A stretch of DNA of 64,000 nt from Verrucomicrobiia bacterium DG1235. Its GTDB lineage: Bacteria; Verrucomicrobiota; Verrucomicrobiia; Opitutales; Opitutaceae. The notes under the pieces were generated by a model. The model worked only from the letters and a program-made list of their open reading frames with translations, had not been told where the DNA came from and did not search any database. Below are positions 35,806 to 45,147 of the stretch, in pieces. The stretch is from positions 3,782,335 to 3,846,334 of the forward strand of contig DS990592.1 of NCBI GenBank assembly GCA_000155695.1, in the 5' to 3' direction. The number at the start of each line of letters is the position of its first letter. The stretch's first letter is position 1. Both the position numbers and the translations under genes were made by a program.

Positions 35806-37053
35806 CTAGCCCTTAACAAGTTCTCTTCTAAGCATATCCATAGCGGCATTGAGCACGCGTCTTTTCTGGGCAATGCGAGGTCCGCGAAAATGGAAGCGCT
35901 TGGCGGTGGCGCCGTTAGGCGTATGAAGGCCGATATAAACCGTTCCTACTGGGGCCTTTTCTGTTCCGCCACCGGGTCCTATGTAGCCAGTGGCGCTAAT
36001 TGCATAGTCAGCGCGAAGTCGCTTGGCGACTCCAGACGCCATTGCTGTAGCGACTTCTTCACTCACAGCCGTGAACTCTTGTATCAGCTGTTCGGGTACA
36101 TCGAGGAAGTCTTCCTTAGCATCAATGCTATAGGTTGCCAGTCCTCCGACAAAGAAATCGGAAGAACCTGCAAGGTTCGTAATTTCGTTTGAAATATAGC
36201 CACCGGTACAGCTTTCCGCTGTCGCGAGACTGAGATCTTTATGTCTTAATAAATTGGATACGATTTCAACAAGCGATTCGTTTCCAAGCGTGAGAAAGTT
36301 TTCGCCCAGCATTTCCTTGCATTCCGAAGCGAGTTTCAAAAATCGCTCGTGAGGATTTTCTTCGCCAGGAAAGCTCATGCGGAAATCCACCATTCCTGGG
36401 TGCGCGCAGTAGGCTAGCTCTAGACCGCTTTCGCGTTTCGCCATCGGTTGAAGCATCGTCTCGAGTGACGATTCCCCAATACCTGTAGTGCGAATTTGGA
36501 TATAGTTTTCCCGATCCTGGACGATTCCCTTTTCTAGAAGCCGGGGCAGTACCTTTTCTTGAAACATGGGTTGGAGCTCGTGGGGCGGACCCGGAAGCAT
36601 GACTAAGATCTTGCCGGCCGTTTCCAGCCAAAGCCCGGGAGCGGTACCATTGGGATTAGCGAGTACCTCGCTATTGGCGAATCGGTAGGCCTGCTTATTG
36701 TTATTCTTGGTGATGTTTAGCCGAAGCATAGCGAAGCGGTCCTCGATGGCTTGCATTATGGCTTCGTCGTAGACGAGTTCCTCGTTCAAATATTCAGCAA
36801 TGATTTCTTTGGTGCGGTCATCTACCGTGGGTCCCAGACCGCCGGTTGTAATCATGACGTCCGCTCGCTCCCAAAGTAAGTGAAAGTATTCTAGGATATC
36901 TGCGGGAGCGTCGGAAATAGTAGCGTTTGCGTGAAGAGTAACACCTGCTTGACGAAGCTGATCGCCAACGTAGGTAAGGTGTCCATTGGGAGTGAGGCCT
37001 AGTAGAAGCTCTTCGCCTAGAGTCAAAAGTATGATCTTCGGATGGGATGTCAT
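35806..37053 (-). CDS. cinA: CinA-type nicotinamide-nucleotide amidohydrolase / competence-damage protein
   Basis: 415 residues with two domains. The N-terminal MoaB-like domain has LTLGEELLLG and the TTGGLGPTVDDRT loop (about 70-82). The C-terminal amidohydrolase (PncC/CinA-C) has ATAESCTGGYISNEITN (about 266), GGLATYS, and ATGYIGPGGGTEKAPVGTVYIG. CinA C-domains hydrolyse nicotinamide mononucleotide for pyridine-nucleotide recycling, and the N-domain has ADP-ribose pyrophosphatase activity in studied members. It is divergent from uvrC. Confidence 0.92.
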   Translation of the reverse strand: MTSHPKIILLTLGEELLLGLTPNGHLTYVGDQLRQAGVTLHANATISDAPADILEYFHLLWERADVMITTGGLGPTVDDRTKEIIAEYLNEELVYDEAIMQAIEDRFAMLRLNITKNNNKQAYRFANSEVLANPNGTAPGLWLETAGKILVMLPGPPHELQPMFQEKVLPRLLEKGIVQDRENYIQIRTTGIGESSLETMLQPMAKRESGLELAYCAHPGMVDFRMSFPGEENPHERFLKLASECKEMLGENFLTLGNESLVEIVSNLLRHKDLSLATAESCTGGYISNEITNLAGSSDFFVGGLATYSIDAKEDFLDVPEQLIQEFTAVSEEVATAMASGVAKRLRADYAISATGYIGPGGGTEKAPVGTVYIGLHTPNGATAKRFHFRGPRIAQKRRVLNAAMDMLRRELVKG

Positions 37054-37128
37054 CGTTGTTCGAACGTTTCGGAAGCAATTTGGATTGGGATCTTGGCTAT
37101 ATTTGAATGGAACTTAACTTAAAAGAAA

Positions 37129-38610
37129 ATGCCAACGAATGGATCCAGTGATTTGAAAGAAAAGGTAAGGCGCCTCCCGTCCAAACCGGGCGTGTACCTG
37201 ATGAAGGACCGTTTGGGTTCGGTGATCTACGTGGGAAAGGCGAAGGACCTGAAGAAGCGGGTTTCATCTTACTTTCAGGCATCCAAGAAATTCACGCATC
37301 AACCAAAGATTCGCGCTCTGGTGCAAATGATTCGGGATTTTGAGTACATCGAGGTAAAATCTGAACCCGAGGCACTATTGCTCGAGGGAAAGCTGATTAA
37401 AAAGTGGAAGCCGAAGTACAATACGGACTTCGTCGACGATAAGCGCTTTTTGTTGGTACGAGTGGATGTTACGCGCGAGCTGCCTCGCTTCGCGCTAGCC
37501 CGTTTTAAGAAGGAGGATGGGGCGCGCTATTTCGGACCTTTCGCTCATGCGAACCATATTAGGAAAACCTTGACGGAGATGCGGCGTCGCTTCGGGATTT
37601 TGTTGGGTGATGCTACGCCAAAGCGGGAAGAGGACGGGCAATTTCGACTCTACGATGACGTTCGGTCCGAAATTTACGGTCATGAAAATGTGGTGACAGT
37701 CGAAGAGTACCAAGAACGCGTAGAAGAGGCGTGCGAATTTCTGCAAGGAAAGTCTCGCGAGTGGCTGGACGAGTTGAAGGAAGAAATGGCGAGAGAAGCG
37801 ACTGAGCGAAATTACGAAAAGGCTGCCGCCTTGCGTGATATCGTTTTCGCGCTCGAGGCTTCGCTTAAGAAAACCCGCAAATTCGAACGAGACCTACCCG
37901 TTCGGGAATCTGCGGAAGAAACTCTGAAGCTGTTGCAGAAGGAGCTTTCCATGGAGCTCGTTCCAAAGACGATCGAGTGCTTCGACATTTCTCATATTTC
38001 AGGAACCTTTGTAGTGGCTTCTATGATACAGTTTGTGGATGGACGTCCTAACAAAGCTGGCTACCGCAGATTCAAAATCAAGAGCTTCAAGGGAAACGAT
38101 GATTTTCGTTCCATGGAGGAAGTCGTTGGCCGACGCTATCGGCGATTGCACAAGGAAGGAAAAGCCTTTCCTGAGTTGATTGTTATCGATGGCGGCCGTG
38201 GCCAGGTAGGAGCGGCCGTTAAGTCTTTCCTGATGCAGGATCTCGAACCTCCAGAGCTCATCGGTCTCGCAAAAAAACATGAGACGATTATTTTTCCAGA
38301 CGAACGCCCTCCCCTTCGGCTTCCGCTTAAGCACGCAGGACTTCAATTGCTACAACGCTGTCGCGACGAAGCACATCGGTTCGCTAACACTTTCAATGCT
38401 GATCTTCGAAGCAAGCGTATCCGCGAAAGCATACTCGACGACTTTACGGGGCTCGGGCCAAAGAAGCGTAACAGCTTACTCGATGAGTTCGGCAGTATCG
38501 AACGGCTGAAATCCGCTTCCATCACAGAACTGAGATCAGTAGACGGAATCGGCCTCGAAACCGCAACGCGCCTAAAAATATTTTTGGACGAACACTACAC
38601 GGGTTCGTAG
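37129..38610 (+). CDS. uvrC: Excinuclease ABC subunit C, compact form lacking the four-cysteine motif
   Basis: Makes both incisions in nucleotide-excision repair. 493 residues against about 600 in E. coli. The N-terminal GIY-YIG nuclease is intact (PGVYLMKD...VIYVGKAKDLKKRVSSYF, given in pieces). The UVR helix pair is at about 218-245 (ATERNYEKAAALRDIV). The RNase-H-like nuclease keeps its acidic residues (ECFDISHISG, DDFRSMEEVV, VIDGGRGQ). The C-terminal helix-hairpin-helix pair follows (FTGLGPKKR, SVDGIGLETATRL). The segment between GIY-YIG and UVR, where other UvrC proteins have four cysteines, reads ILLGDATPKREEDGQF and has none. Confidence 0.93.
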   Translation: MPTNGSSDLKEKVRRLPSKPGVYLMKDRLGSVIYVGKAKDLKKRVSSYFQASKKFTHQPKIRALVQMIRDFEYIEVKSEPEALLLEGKLIKKWKPKYNTDFVDDKRFLLVRVDVTRELPRFALARFKKEDGARYFGPFAHANHIRKTLTEMRRRFGILLGDATPKREEDGQFRLYDDVRSEIYGHENVVTVEEYQERVEEACEFLQGKSREWLDELKEEMAREATERNYEKAAALRDIVFALEASLKKTRKFERDLPVRESAEETLKLLQKELSMELVPKTIECFDISHISGTFVVASMIQFVDGRPNKAGYRRFKIKSFKGNDDFRSMEEVVGRRYRRLHKEGKAFPELIVIDGGRGQVGAAVKSFLMQDLEPPELIGLAKKHETIIFPDERPPLRLPLKHAGLQLLQRCRDEAHRFANTFNADLRSKRIRESILDDFTGLGPKKRNSLLDEFGSIERLKSASITELRSVDGIGLETATRLKIFLDEHYTGS

Positions 38611-38618
38611 CTAACTCG

Positions 38619-38650
38619 AAAAAGGCCTCTTCCAATATGGAAGAGACCTT
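38619..38650 (-). terminator. Rho-independent terminator of gltB
   Basis: On the minus strand, after the gltB stop, AAGGTCTCTTCC / GGAAGAGGCCTT forms a stem with one mismatch and is followed by TTTTT. On the plus strand there is no T run, so it mainly serves gltB. Confidence 0.8.
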
Positions 38651-38675
38651 GTAGTTGAAAAGGTGTTACGAAGTC

Positions 38676-41600
38676 CTATGCTGTCGCTGGAATGTTCAAA
38701 TTCTCAAGCTTAAGCACGTTCTTAGGCGTTTCTGGTGTCGAAGGATGCGGCACGACTTTCCAGAATTTGCTCGTGGTAGCCTGCCAATTTTCGAGAAGCG
38801 CTTTGGCGTGTGGACTCTGGGTGCTTTCGGCGTGGGCCTCGATGAGCTTTTTGAGGGCGTCAATCTCCCCATTGTCTCCGAGGCGTTCGATTCCAACCAT
38901 GGCAGAATTGTAGAGATTGCTGAAGCTTTCGTCCTCGTCGTAGACAAAGCTCAAGCCACCGCTCATACCAGCTCCGTAGTTTGTACCCGTTTTTCCAAGA
39001 CATACAATTAGTCCGCCGGTCATGTATTCGCAGGCATGGTCGCCTACGCCTTCCACAACAGCTATGGCACCGGAATTTCGAACGCCGAAACGCTCGCCAG
39101 CCAGGCCTGCGGCAAAGAGGTGTCCGCCGGTGGCTCCGTATAGGCATGTGTTGCCGAGCAGTGTGTTCTCCTTCCAACAGTAGGTTTGTTCTTCGCTAGG
39201 ACAGATTACGATTTCGCCGCCGCTCATTGATTTGCCGACGTAGTCGTTCGCTTCGCCGAGAAGGGTCGCCTTGATTCCGTGGGTGAGGAGCGTACAGAAG
39301 CTCTGGCCAGCGGTTCCTTTGAAAGTAAGATCAATCGATCCGGGAGGAAGGTGGTTGTTGCCGCGAACGTAGGCAACTTCGCCTGAGAGGTGAGTGCCGA
39401 GGCAGCGATCAGTATTGCCAATTCTGTATTTGCCGCGGAATGACGCCGCACGGCCGACGATCACATCGTGCGATTCTTGGATAATAGTGGAATCTAGACT
39501 ACCATCGAAACCAAGTCGTTCGTTTCTCGGACGCGTGTGGATCCGAGGAGATTCTCCGCTAGGATCTGGGCTGTGTAGGAGGCCGCTGAGGTTAACCATA
39601 GCGGTCTTCGGATTTTCCGGATCGTCGATTTGTTCGAGAAATTCGGTGCGGCCTACGAGGTCGTCCAATTTTCGAAAACCGAGTTTCGCCATGTAGTGTC
39701 TTACGTCTTCGGCGACTGCGTTGAAGTAGTTGATTACGTTTTCGGCAGTGCCTTTGTATTTCGCTCGAAGGTCCTCGCGTTGAGTAGCGACACCCACTGG
39801 GCATGTATTCAAATGACAAACACGAAACATTGCGCAACTCGCTGCGATCATGGCTGCGGTGCCGAAGTTGAATTCTTCGGCTCCAAGAATGGCGGCGATC
39901 ACGATGTCTCGTCCGGTTTTCATTCCACCGTCGGTACGAAGCGTAACGCGATTTCTGAGACCATTCATCATGAGAACCTGATGGGTTTCGGCGAGGCCGA
40001 TTTCCCATGACGAGCCAGCATGCTTAACGGATGAGAGCGGAGAGGCGGCGGTACCGCCATCGTGTCCCGATACGAGAATCACATCGGCGTACGCTTTCGC
40101 TACGCCGGCTGCGACGGTTCCAACTCCGGAACTGGAAACGAGCTTCACGCAAACCTTGGCGCGCGAGTTCACTTCCTTGAGGTCGAAGATGAGCTGGGCC
40201 AGGTCTTCGATGGAGTAGATGTCGTGGTGCGGTGGCGGAGAAATTAGCGTAACGCCGGGGACGCTGAAACGAAGCTTAGCGATGAGCGGAGAAACCTTGT
40301 GTCCCGGGAGCTGACCGCCCTCGCCCGGCTTGGCGCCTTGGGCGATTTTGATTTCGATCTCTTTTGCAGAGGCTAAGTATTCGGCGGTAACGCCGAAGCG
40401 CCCGGAAGCGACTTGCTTGATTGCGGACGAGGCGTTGTCGCCGTTTTCGAGCAGCGAATAGCGGCGAGGCTCTTCACCGCCCTCCCCTGAATTCGATTTG
40501 CCGCCAATCCGGTTCATGGCGATGGCTAGCGTTTCGTGGCACTCGGGCGAAAGGGCGCCTAGGGACATGGCTGCAGTACAGAAGCGGCGGCGTATGTCCT
40601 CGATTTCTTCTACTTGGCTAATATCAACTCCAGATTCTGGATACTTGATCCGAAGGAGGTCCTTAATTGCGTAGGGCTGATGCTCGTCGGATTGCTGACG
40701 ATAGGTTTCGTAGTCTTCCTTCTTACTCGTTTTTAGGAAGCGATGCATCCCGCCGACGACCTTTGGGTTCCAGGCGTGGAACTCGCCGTTTTTGCGAACG
40801 ACCTTGTAGTAGCCAGCGCTTTCGAGCTCGGCTTGTACTTCCGGATCGTAGGCGTGTTTGTGGCGTGCGAGAGTTTCTTCCGCTATGAGCTCGTAGCTGA
40901 TTCCTCCGATAGGTGTGGGCGTGCCGGTGAAGCATTCGTCGATGACTTCGGGAGAAATGCCAATGGCTTCGAACATCTGGGCGCGACAGTAGGAGAAGAG
41001 CGTGCTGATCCCCATTTTGCCCATTATCTTGAGTAGACCCTTATCGATAGCGGTTCGGTAATTGTTGGCCGCTGTAATGGCGTCGACGTTTTCAATCTCT
41101 CCGCGATCCGCGAAGTTGGTCATGATCGCGAGTGCGATATAGGGATTGACGGCGTTCGCTCCGAATCCAAGGAGGCAGGCGATTTGATGGACGTCGCGGG
41201 CTTCGCCTGTTTCTGCGACGATATCGCATTTCATCCTGTATCCAGTTTTCACTAGGTGCTGATGGACGGCACCGGTAGCGAGAAGCATCGGTATGGCTAT
41301 CCGATCTTTGGATACGTTACGATCCGAGAGTATGATTACCTTGGCGGATTTCTTTTCGACTGCGTCCTGTGCAAGCTCGACGAGGTCTTTGAGGGCGGGT
41401 TCGAGACCCTCTGCTCCTTTGCTTACGTCGTAGGTGACGTCGAGTCGGATGACGCGATCTTTGAGGAACTTGACGTTAAAGAGCGCGTCCAGCTCGTTGT
41501 TGAAGAGAATGGGCGATTCTGACTTAACGAATCCTGCGCTTTGCGGGAGTTCTTCGAAGAGTCCGAGTCGGCCGCCGAGAAACATATTGAGCGACATGAC

Positions 41601-43208
41601 TGAGCGCTCGCGAATGGAGTCGATCGGGGGATTCGTGACCTGTGCGAAGAGTTGCTTGAAGTATGTGTAGAGGAGGCGCGGCTTACGGGAGAGGAAGGCG
41701 AGTGGCGTGTCGTCTCCCATGGAACCGATTGCTTCCATGCCGGACTCTGCCATGGGCTTGAAGACGATATCGTATTCATCTTTGTCATACCCGAAGGCAA
41801 GCTGGCGTTGGATCTCTTCGTCCTCGGCCTTGGAGATTTCGACTTTCGAATCTGCGGAGAAGCTTTGAATATCGACGAGGTGTTCCGCGCACCACAGGGT
41901 GAAGCGCTGATCGGAACCGATCATGCTTTTGATCTCTTCGTCTTCGAGGAACTTATGCTCTTGCCTATCGATTGCGATCATCTTGCCCGGACCGAGGCGG
42001 CCGGTTTTGACCGTTTTCATGTCGGTCTCGTCGATGAGACCCAGTTCGGAGGCGAGCATGAAGGTGCCGTCTTCGTAGATTTTGTAACGGGCGGGGCGGA
42101 GGCCATTGCGATCGAGAGAGGCTGCGATGTAGCGGCCGTCGGCGAATGCGATGGCGGCGGGTCCATCCCAGGGCTCGAGCATGCAGGCGTGGTATTCGTG
42201 GAAGCCGCGCAGGGCGTCGTTGAGCTGCTTGTTGTTCTCCCACGCGGGCGGCATCATCATGGTGACTGCTTGCAGGGCGGATCTCCCTCCAAGGGTGAGC
42301 AGCTCGAGCGTATTGTCGAAGCTAGCCGAGTCGGACATGTTGGGCTGTACGATGGGGCGGAGATCTGAAAAGCGGTCGCCCCAGACTCCGTGGACGTTGG
42401 AATTCTCGCGGGCTCGCATCAGGTTCCGGTTTCCGCGGATGGTGTTGATTTCGCCGTTGTGGGCCATCATGCGGAATGGCTGGGCGAGGTGCCACTGGGG
42501 GAAGGTATTGGTCGAGTAGCGCTGGTGGAATATGACGAAGTTGGTGGTGTAGGCTGGATCCTTGAGGTCGGGGAAGTATTTGCGGACCTGTGGGGAATTG
42601 AGCATCCCCTTGTATATTATAGTGCGGCTGGAAAAGCTGCAGATGTAGAAGTCGTGGAGTTCGGCTTCGATGGCGTTTCGCTCGGCGGTCTTACGAGCGA
42701 GGAAGAGCTTTCGTTCGTATTCGTCCGCGGACATGCCGTTGGTTTTGGCGATGAGGGCTTGAACGATGTGTGGCTGTGTCTTGTCGGCTTTTCGGCCGAG
42801 GCAATTGGGATCGACGGGAACGTAGCGCCAGGCCAGGAGGGCGAGTCCTTCATCTTGGACTGCGTCTTCGATGATTTTTCTACCATGCGCCTGAGCGTAT
42901 TCGTCGTTGCGCGGAAGGAAGATGACTCCAACTCCGAGGTCGTCTTCGTTGAAGAGGCTTTTGCCTTGGTCTTCGAGGAACTCGCGGAAGAGCTGGTAAG
43001 GGATTTGGGTGAGGATGCCGGCTCCATCGCCGGTGATTGCGTCAGCGTCTACGGCTCCGCGGTGAGCCAGGTTTTTGAGCGCTTGGAGCGACTTTTGAAG
43101 CAGTTCGTGCGAGCGTTCGCCATTGATGTTGGCGATCAGGCCGACGCCGCATGCGTCGTGTTCGTATTCCTCCTTGTAGAGAAGTGGTGAGGCTTTGATC
43201 TGTTTCAT
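38676..43208 (-). CDS. gltB: Glutamate synthase large (alpha) subunit
   Basis: Transfers the glutamine amide to 2-oxoglutarate, giving two glutamates. The 1510-residue chain has a short propeptide, then the class-II amidotransferase starting at the nucleophilic cysteine (HDACGVGLIANI, Cys about 20). A central domain precedes the FMN-binding synthase barrel, with SVKHAGSSWEIGLAETHQVL and the 3Fe-4S motif CHLNTCPVGVA (about 1137-1147). The C-terminal GXGXG-type beta-helix includes MSGGEIVICP. The NADPH-binding small subunit gltD is not adjacent, so it is encoded elsewhere or a ferredoxin serves as donor. Single gene with its own terminator. Confidence 0.96.
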   Translation of the reverse strand: MKQIKASPLLYKEEYEHDACGVGLIANINGERSHELLQKSLQALKNLAHRGAVDADAITGDGAGILTQIPYQLFREFLEDQGKSLFNEDDLGVGVIFLPRNDEYAQAHGRKIIEDAVQDEGLALLAWRYVPVDPNCLGRKADKTQPHIVQALIAKTNGMSADEYERKLFLARKTAERNAIEAELHDFYICSFSSRTIIYKGMLNSPQVRKYFPDLKDPAYTTNFVIFHQRYSTNTFPQWHLAQPFRMMAHNGEINTIRGNRNLMRARENSNVHGVWGDRFSDLRPIVQPNMSDSASFDNTLELLTLGGRSALQAVTMMMPPAWENNKQLNDALRGFHEYHACMLEPWDGPAAIAFADGRYIAASLDRNGLRPARYKIYEDGTFMLASELGLIDETDMKTVKTGRLGPGKMIAIDRQEHKFLEDEEIKSMIGSDQRFTLWCAEHLVDIQSFSADSKVEISKAEDEEIQRQLAFGYDKDEYDIVFKPMAESGMEAIGSMGDDTPLAFLSRKPRLLYTYFKQLFAQVTNPPIDSIRERSVMSLNMFLGGRLGLFEELPQSAGFVKSESPILFNNELDALFNVKFLKDRVIRLDVTYDVSKGAEGLEPALKDLVELAQDAVEKKSAKVIILSDRNVSKDRIAIPMLLATGAVHQHLVKTGYRMKCDIVAETGEARDVHQIACLLGFGANAVNPYIALAIMTNFADRGEIENVDAITAANNYRTAIDKGLLKIMGKMGISTLFSYCRAQMFEAIGISPEVIDECFTGTPTPIGGISYELIAEETLARHKHAYDPEVQAELESAGYYKVVRKNGEFHAWNPKVVGGMHRFLKTSKKEDYETYRQQSDEHQPYAIKDLLRIKYPESGVDISQVEEIEDIRRRFCTAAMSLGALSPECHETLAIAMNRIGGKSNSGEGGEEPRRYSLLENGDNASSAIKQVASGRFGVTAEYLASAKEIEIKIAQGAKPGEGGQLPGHKVSPLIAKLRFSVPGVTLISPPPHHDIYSIEDLAQLIFDLKEVNSRAKVCVKLVSSSGVGTVAAGVAKAYADVILVSGHDGGTAASPLSSVKHAGSSWEIGLAETHQVLMMNGLRNRVTLRTDGGMKTGRDIVIAAILGAEEFNFGTAAMIAASCAMFRVCHLNTCPVGVATQREDLRAKYKGTAENVINYFNAVAEDVRHYMAKLGFRKLDDLVGRTEFLEQIDDPENPKTAMVNLSGLLHSPDPSGESPRIHTRPRNERLGFDGSLDSTIIQESHDVIVGRAASFRGKYRIGNTDRCLGTHLSGEVAYVRGNNHLPPGSIDLTFKGTAGQSFCTLLTHGIKATLLGEANDYVGKSMSGGEIVICPSEEQTYCWKENTLLGNTCLYGATGGHLFAAGLAGERFGVRNSGAIAVVEGVGDHACEYMTGGLIVCLGKTGTNYGAGMSGGLSFVYDEDESFSNLYNSAMVGIERLGDNGEIDALKKLIEAHAESTQSPHAKALLENWQATTSKFWKVVPHPSTPETPKNVLKLENLNIPATA

Positions 43209-43245
43209 GGCGGGAAAGTTAGATATTTTCGGTCTGGCTTGTGGT

Positions 43246-43278
43246 AAAAAAAAGGGGCCGGATTTATTCTCCGGCCCG
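43246..43278 (-). terminator. Rho-independent terminator of the glutaredoxin-like gene
   Basis: On the minus strand an 8-bp stem GGGCCGGA / TCCGGCCC with loop GAATAAA is followed by a nine-T run. It lies between the glutaredoxin-like gene and gltB. Confidence 0.85.
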
Positions 43279-43310
43279 CTTTGCTCACGATCGCTGAAAT
43301 GGGGACGGCA

Positions 43311-43652
43311 TTAGAAAAAGCGAATCGGCTTGGACTCGGAGCGCATCTTTTCGTGCTCTTCGTCGGTGCAGCCGCGATCCGTCGGAGCGATTGCTTCCGT
43401 TTCGCTTGCGGATACGAGTTTGTTGGCGAGCATGTACTGCTCCACTTCTTCGCCGCTGACATCGGCGAGCATAACGCCGTCGATTTCGACGCAGGGAGAG
43501 AGGGGCTGGCCTGACTTGGCGACCATCTCGGCGTAGTTGTCTGCGTTGTTGATGATATCGATGTCTTCGTACTCGAGTTGGTGCTTCGACATGATGGCGC
43601 GTACGCCCATGCTCCAGCCGCAGGAAGGTTTCAGGTATGCTTTGATTTTCAT
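43311..43652 (-). CDS. Monothiol glutaredoxin-like protein (CGWS active site)
   Basis: From the ATG at 43652 the product has 113 residues beginning MKIKAYLKPSCGWSMG. The frame is open upstream, but the extension is not glutaredoxin-like. The active site Cys11-Gly-Trp-Ser resembles the CGFS site of monothiol glutaredoxins that carry Fe-S clusters. The cis-proline region LSPCVEIDGVML (about 60-71) and DVSGEEVEQYM complete the thioredoxin fold. A C-terminal tail with an extra cysteine (DRGCTDEEHEKM) is unusual. It is divergent from recA and lies upstream of gltB on the same strand, separated by a terminator. Confidence 0.8.
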   Translation of the reverse strand: MKIKAYLKPSCGWSMGVRAIMSKHQLEYEDIDIINNADNYAEMVAKSGQPLSPCVEIDGVMLADVSGEEVEQYMLANKLVSASETEAIAPTDRGCTDEEHEKMRSESKPIRFF

Positions 43653-43958
43653 GAGCTCTGGTAAGTTGGTAAAAGGTGGTGCAATAATCGCGCCTAGCAG
43701 TGCGAGTGTAGGCCGTGTGACAGCACTTTCAAGCCGCCAGCTGAATTTTCTGCAAGCTCTTTTGGGTTGGCCGGAGAATCGGAACGATACATCGAGGTAC
43801 GTGTTTGAATAGCGATTATCTTGAGGGTCGGACAGTAGATGTCCGAGTGGCACGGTTATATTAGGCGGCAGAAATCACTCAAATCTTGCCAGTCCAAGTG
43901 GGCGAACTCAGATTGTGGGCAAATCTAATCTATAACCCTAACACTTTCGAAACTAAGT
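43653..43958. promoter_or_regulatory. Divergent spacer between glutaredoxin-like gene and recA, with an inverted repeat
   Basis: 306 bp with no supported gene. It contains TCGGACA-GTAGA-TGTCCGA (43828-43846), a perfect 7-bp inverted repeat about 110 bp before the recA start. It may be a LexA-type operator or a hairpin. It matches neither the E. coli (CTG-N10-CAG) nor the Gram-positive (GAAC-N4-GTTC) SOS box. An AT-rich TATATT at 43857 could be a -10 element, but no matching -35 is seen. Confidence 0.4.
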
Positions 43959-45020
43959 ATGGCTAAAGGCAAAACGAACCCTCTTCCCTCCTCAGACGAC
44001 CGCGAAAAGAATGTCGAACTAGCGATTTCCGCAATAACCAAGCAGTTCGGCGAAGGCTCGATCATGCGTTTGGGCAGCGGCTCGAAGCTGAACGTCGACG
44101 TGATTTCGACTGGATCGATCTCAATTGACCTTGCCCTAGGCGTCGGCGGTTTGCCGCGTGGCCGAATCTGTGAAATCTACGGTCCGGAATCCTCAGGTAA
44201 GACGACCATGTGTTTGAGCCTTATCGCTGAGGCGCAGCGCAAGGGAGGCTTGGCAGCCTTCATCGACGTGGAACACGCCCTCGATCCTAAGTACGCCCGC
44301 AAGCTTGGGGTGAATGTAGACGACCTGCTCGTTTCTCAGCCGGATTCTGGAGAGGACGCTCTTAATATTACAGAGACTTTGATTCGCTCGAATGCGATTG
44401 ATGTGATCGTGATCGACTCGGTAGCCGCTCTTATTTCCAAGAGCGAACTCGACGGGCAAATGGGTGATGCGACGGTTGGCTCTCAGGCGCGTCTGATGAG
44501 TCAGGCTATGCGTCGCCTGACTGCGATCGTAAGCAAGACGAAGTGTATTTGTCTGTTCACCAACCAGATACGCGAAAAGATCGGCGTTATGTTCGGCAGT
44601 CCTGAAACGACGCCGGGTGGTCGCGCCTTGAAGTTCTTCTCTTCGGTGCGTATGGACATCCGTCGTATCGGCCAGATCAAGGACAACTCGGGTGTTGTTA
44701 AGGGGAATCGGACTCGTATCAAGATGGTGAAGAACAAGGTGGCTCCCCCGTTTACGGAAGCTGAGTTCGACATCATGTACAACGAGGGCATTTCCCGTAC
44801 CGGTTCGATCGTCGATCTGGGGATTGAGCACAAGGTGCTGGAGAAGAAGGGCGCCTGGATTTCCTACAAAGGCGATCTTATCGGCCAGGGCCGTGAAGCG
44901 GCGAAGGCGCACCTTTCGGAGAATCCGGAGATCTTCGAGGAGATTTCGGTAAAAATTCTCGAATCGGTTAATCCCGAATTGCTTGAGAAAAAGAAGCTCG
45001 AAGCGGCTGAGGCGAAGTAG
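43959..45020 (+). CDS. recA: Recombinase RecA
   Basis: ATP-dependent strand-exchange protein and SOS co-protease. 353 residues with the Walker A loop GPESSGKTT (about 68-76), [19 protein letters not shown], the Walker B strand [11 protein letters not shown] (about 148), the L1/L2 DNA-binding loops ([41 protein letters not shown]), and the C-terminal domain. It has the normal size and a single-gene unit ending in a strong terminator. An inverted repeat lies upstream. Confidence 0.98.
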   Translation: MAKGKTNPLPSSDDREKNVELAISAITKQFGEGSIMRLGSGSKLNVDVISTGSISIDLALGVGGLPRGRICEIYGPESSGKTTMCLSLIAEAQRKGGLAAFIDVEHALDPKYARKLGVNVDDLLVSQPDSGEDALNITETLIRSNAIDVIVIDSVAALISKSELDGQMGDATVGSQARLMSQAMRRLTAIVSKTKCICLFTNQIREKIGVMFGSPETTPGGRALKFFSSVRMDIRRIGQIKDNSGVVKGNRTRIKMVKNKVAPPFTEAEFDIMYNEGISRTGSIVDLGIEHKVLEKKGAWISYKGDLIGQGREAAKAHLSENPEIFEEISVKILESVNPELLEKKKLEAAEAK

Positions 45021-45048
45021 TCGCGCCGCTCAAAATAGTCACTCTTTC

Positions 45049-45076
45049 AAAGGCCGCTTGTCAAAGCGGCCTTTTT
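45049..45076 (+). terminator. Rho-independent terminator of recA
   Basis: An 11-bp perfect stem AAAGGCCGCTT / AAGCGGCCTTT with loop GTCA is followed by T residues, 28 bp after the recA stop. Confidence 0.88.
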
Positions 45077-45147
45077 GTTGGATGGGTTACGGATCGAAAA
45101 GAATCGATCTTCAGAAAAGATGCTGCTTTTCGAGGAAAATTAAGTGT

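Noticed and set aside
41652-43190. Two long plus-strand open frames opposite gltB
   Set aside because: They are antisense shadows of the GltB amidotransferase region, which has perfect family motifs on the minus strand.
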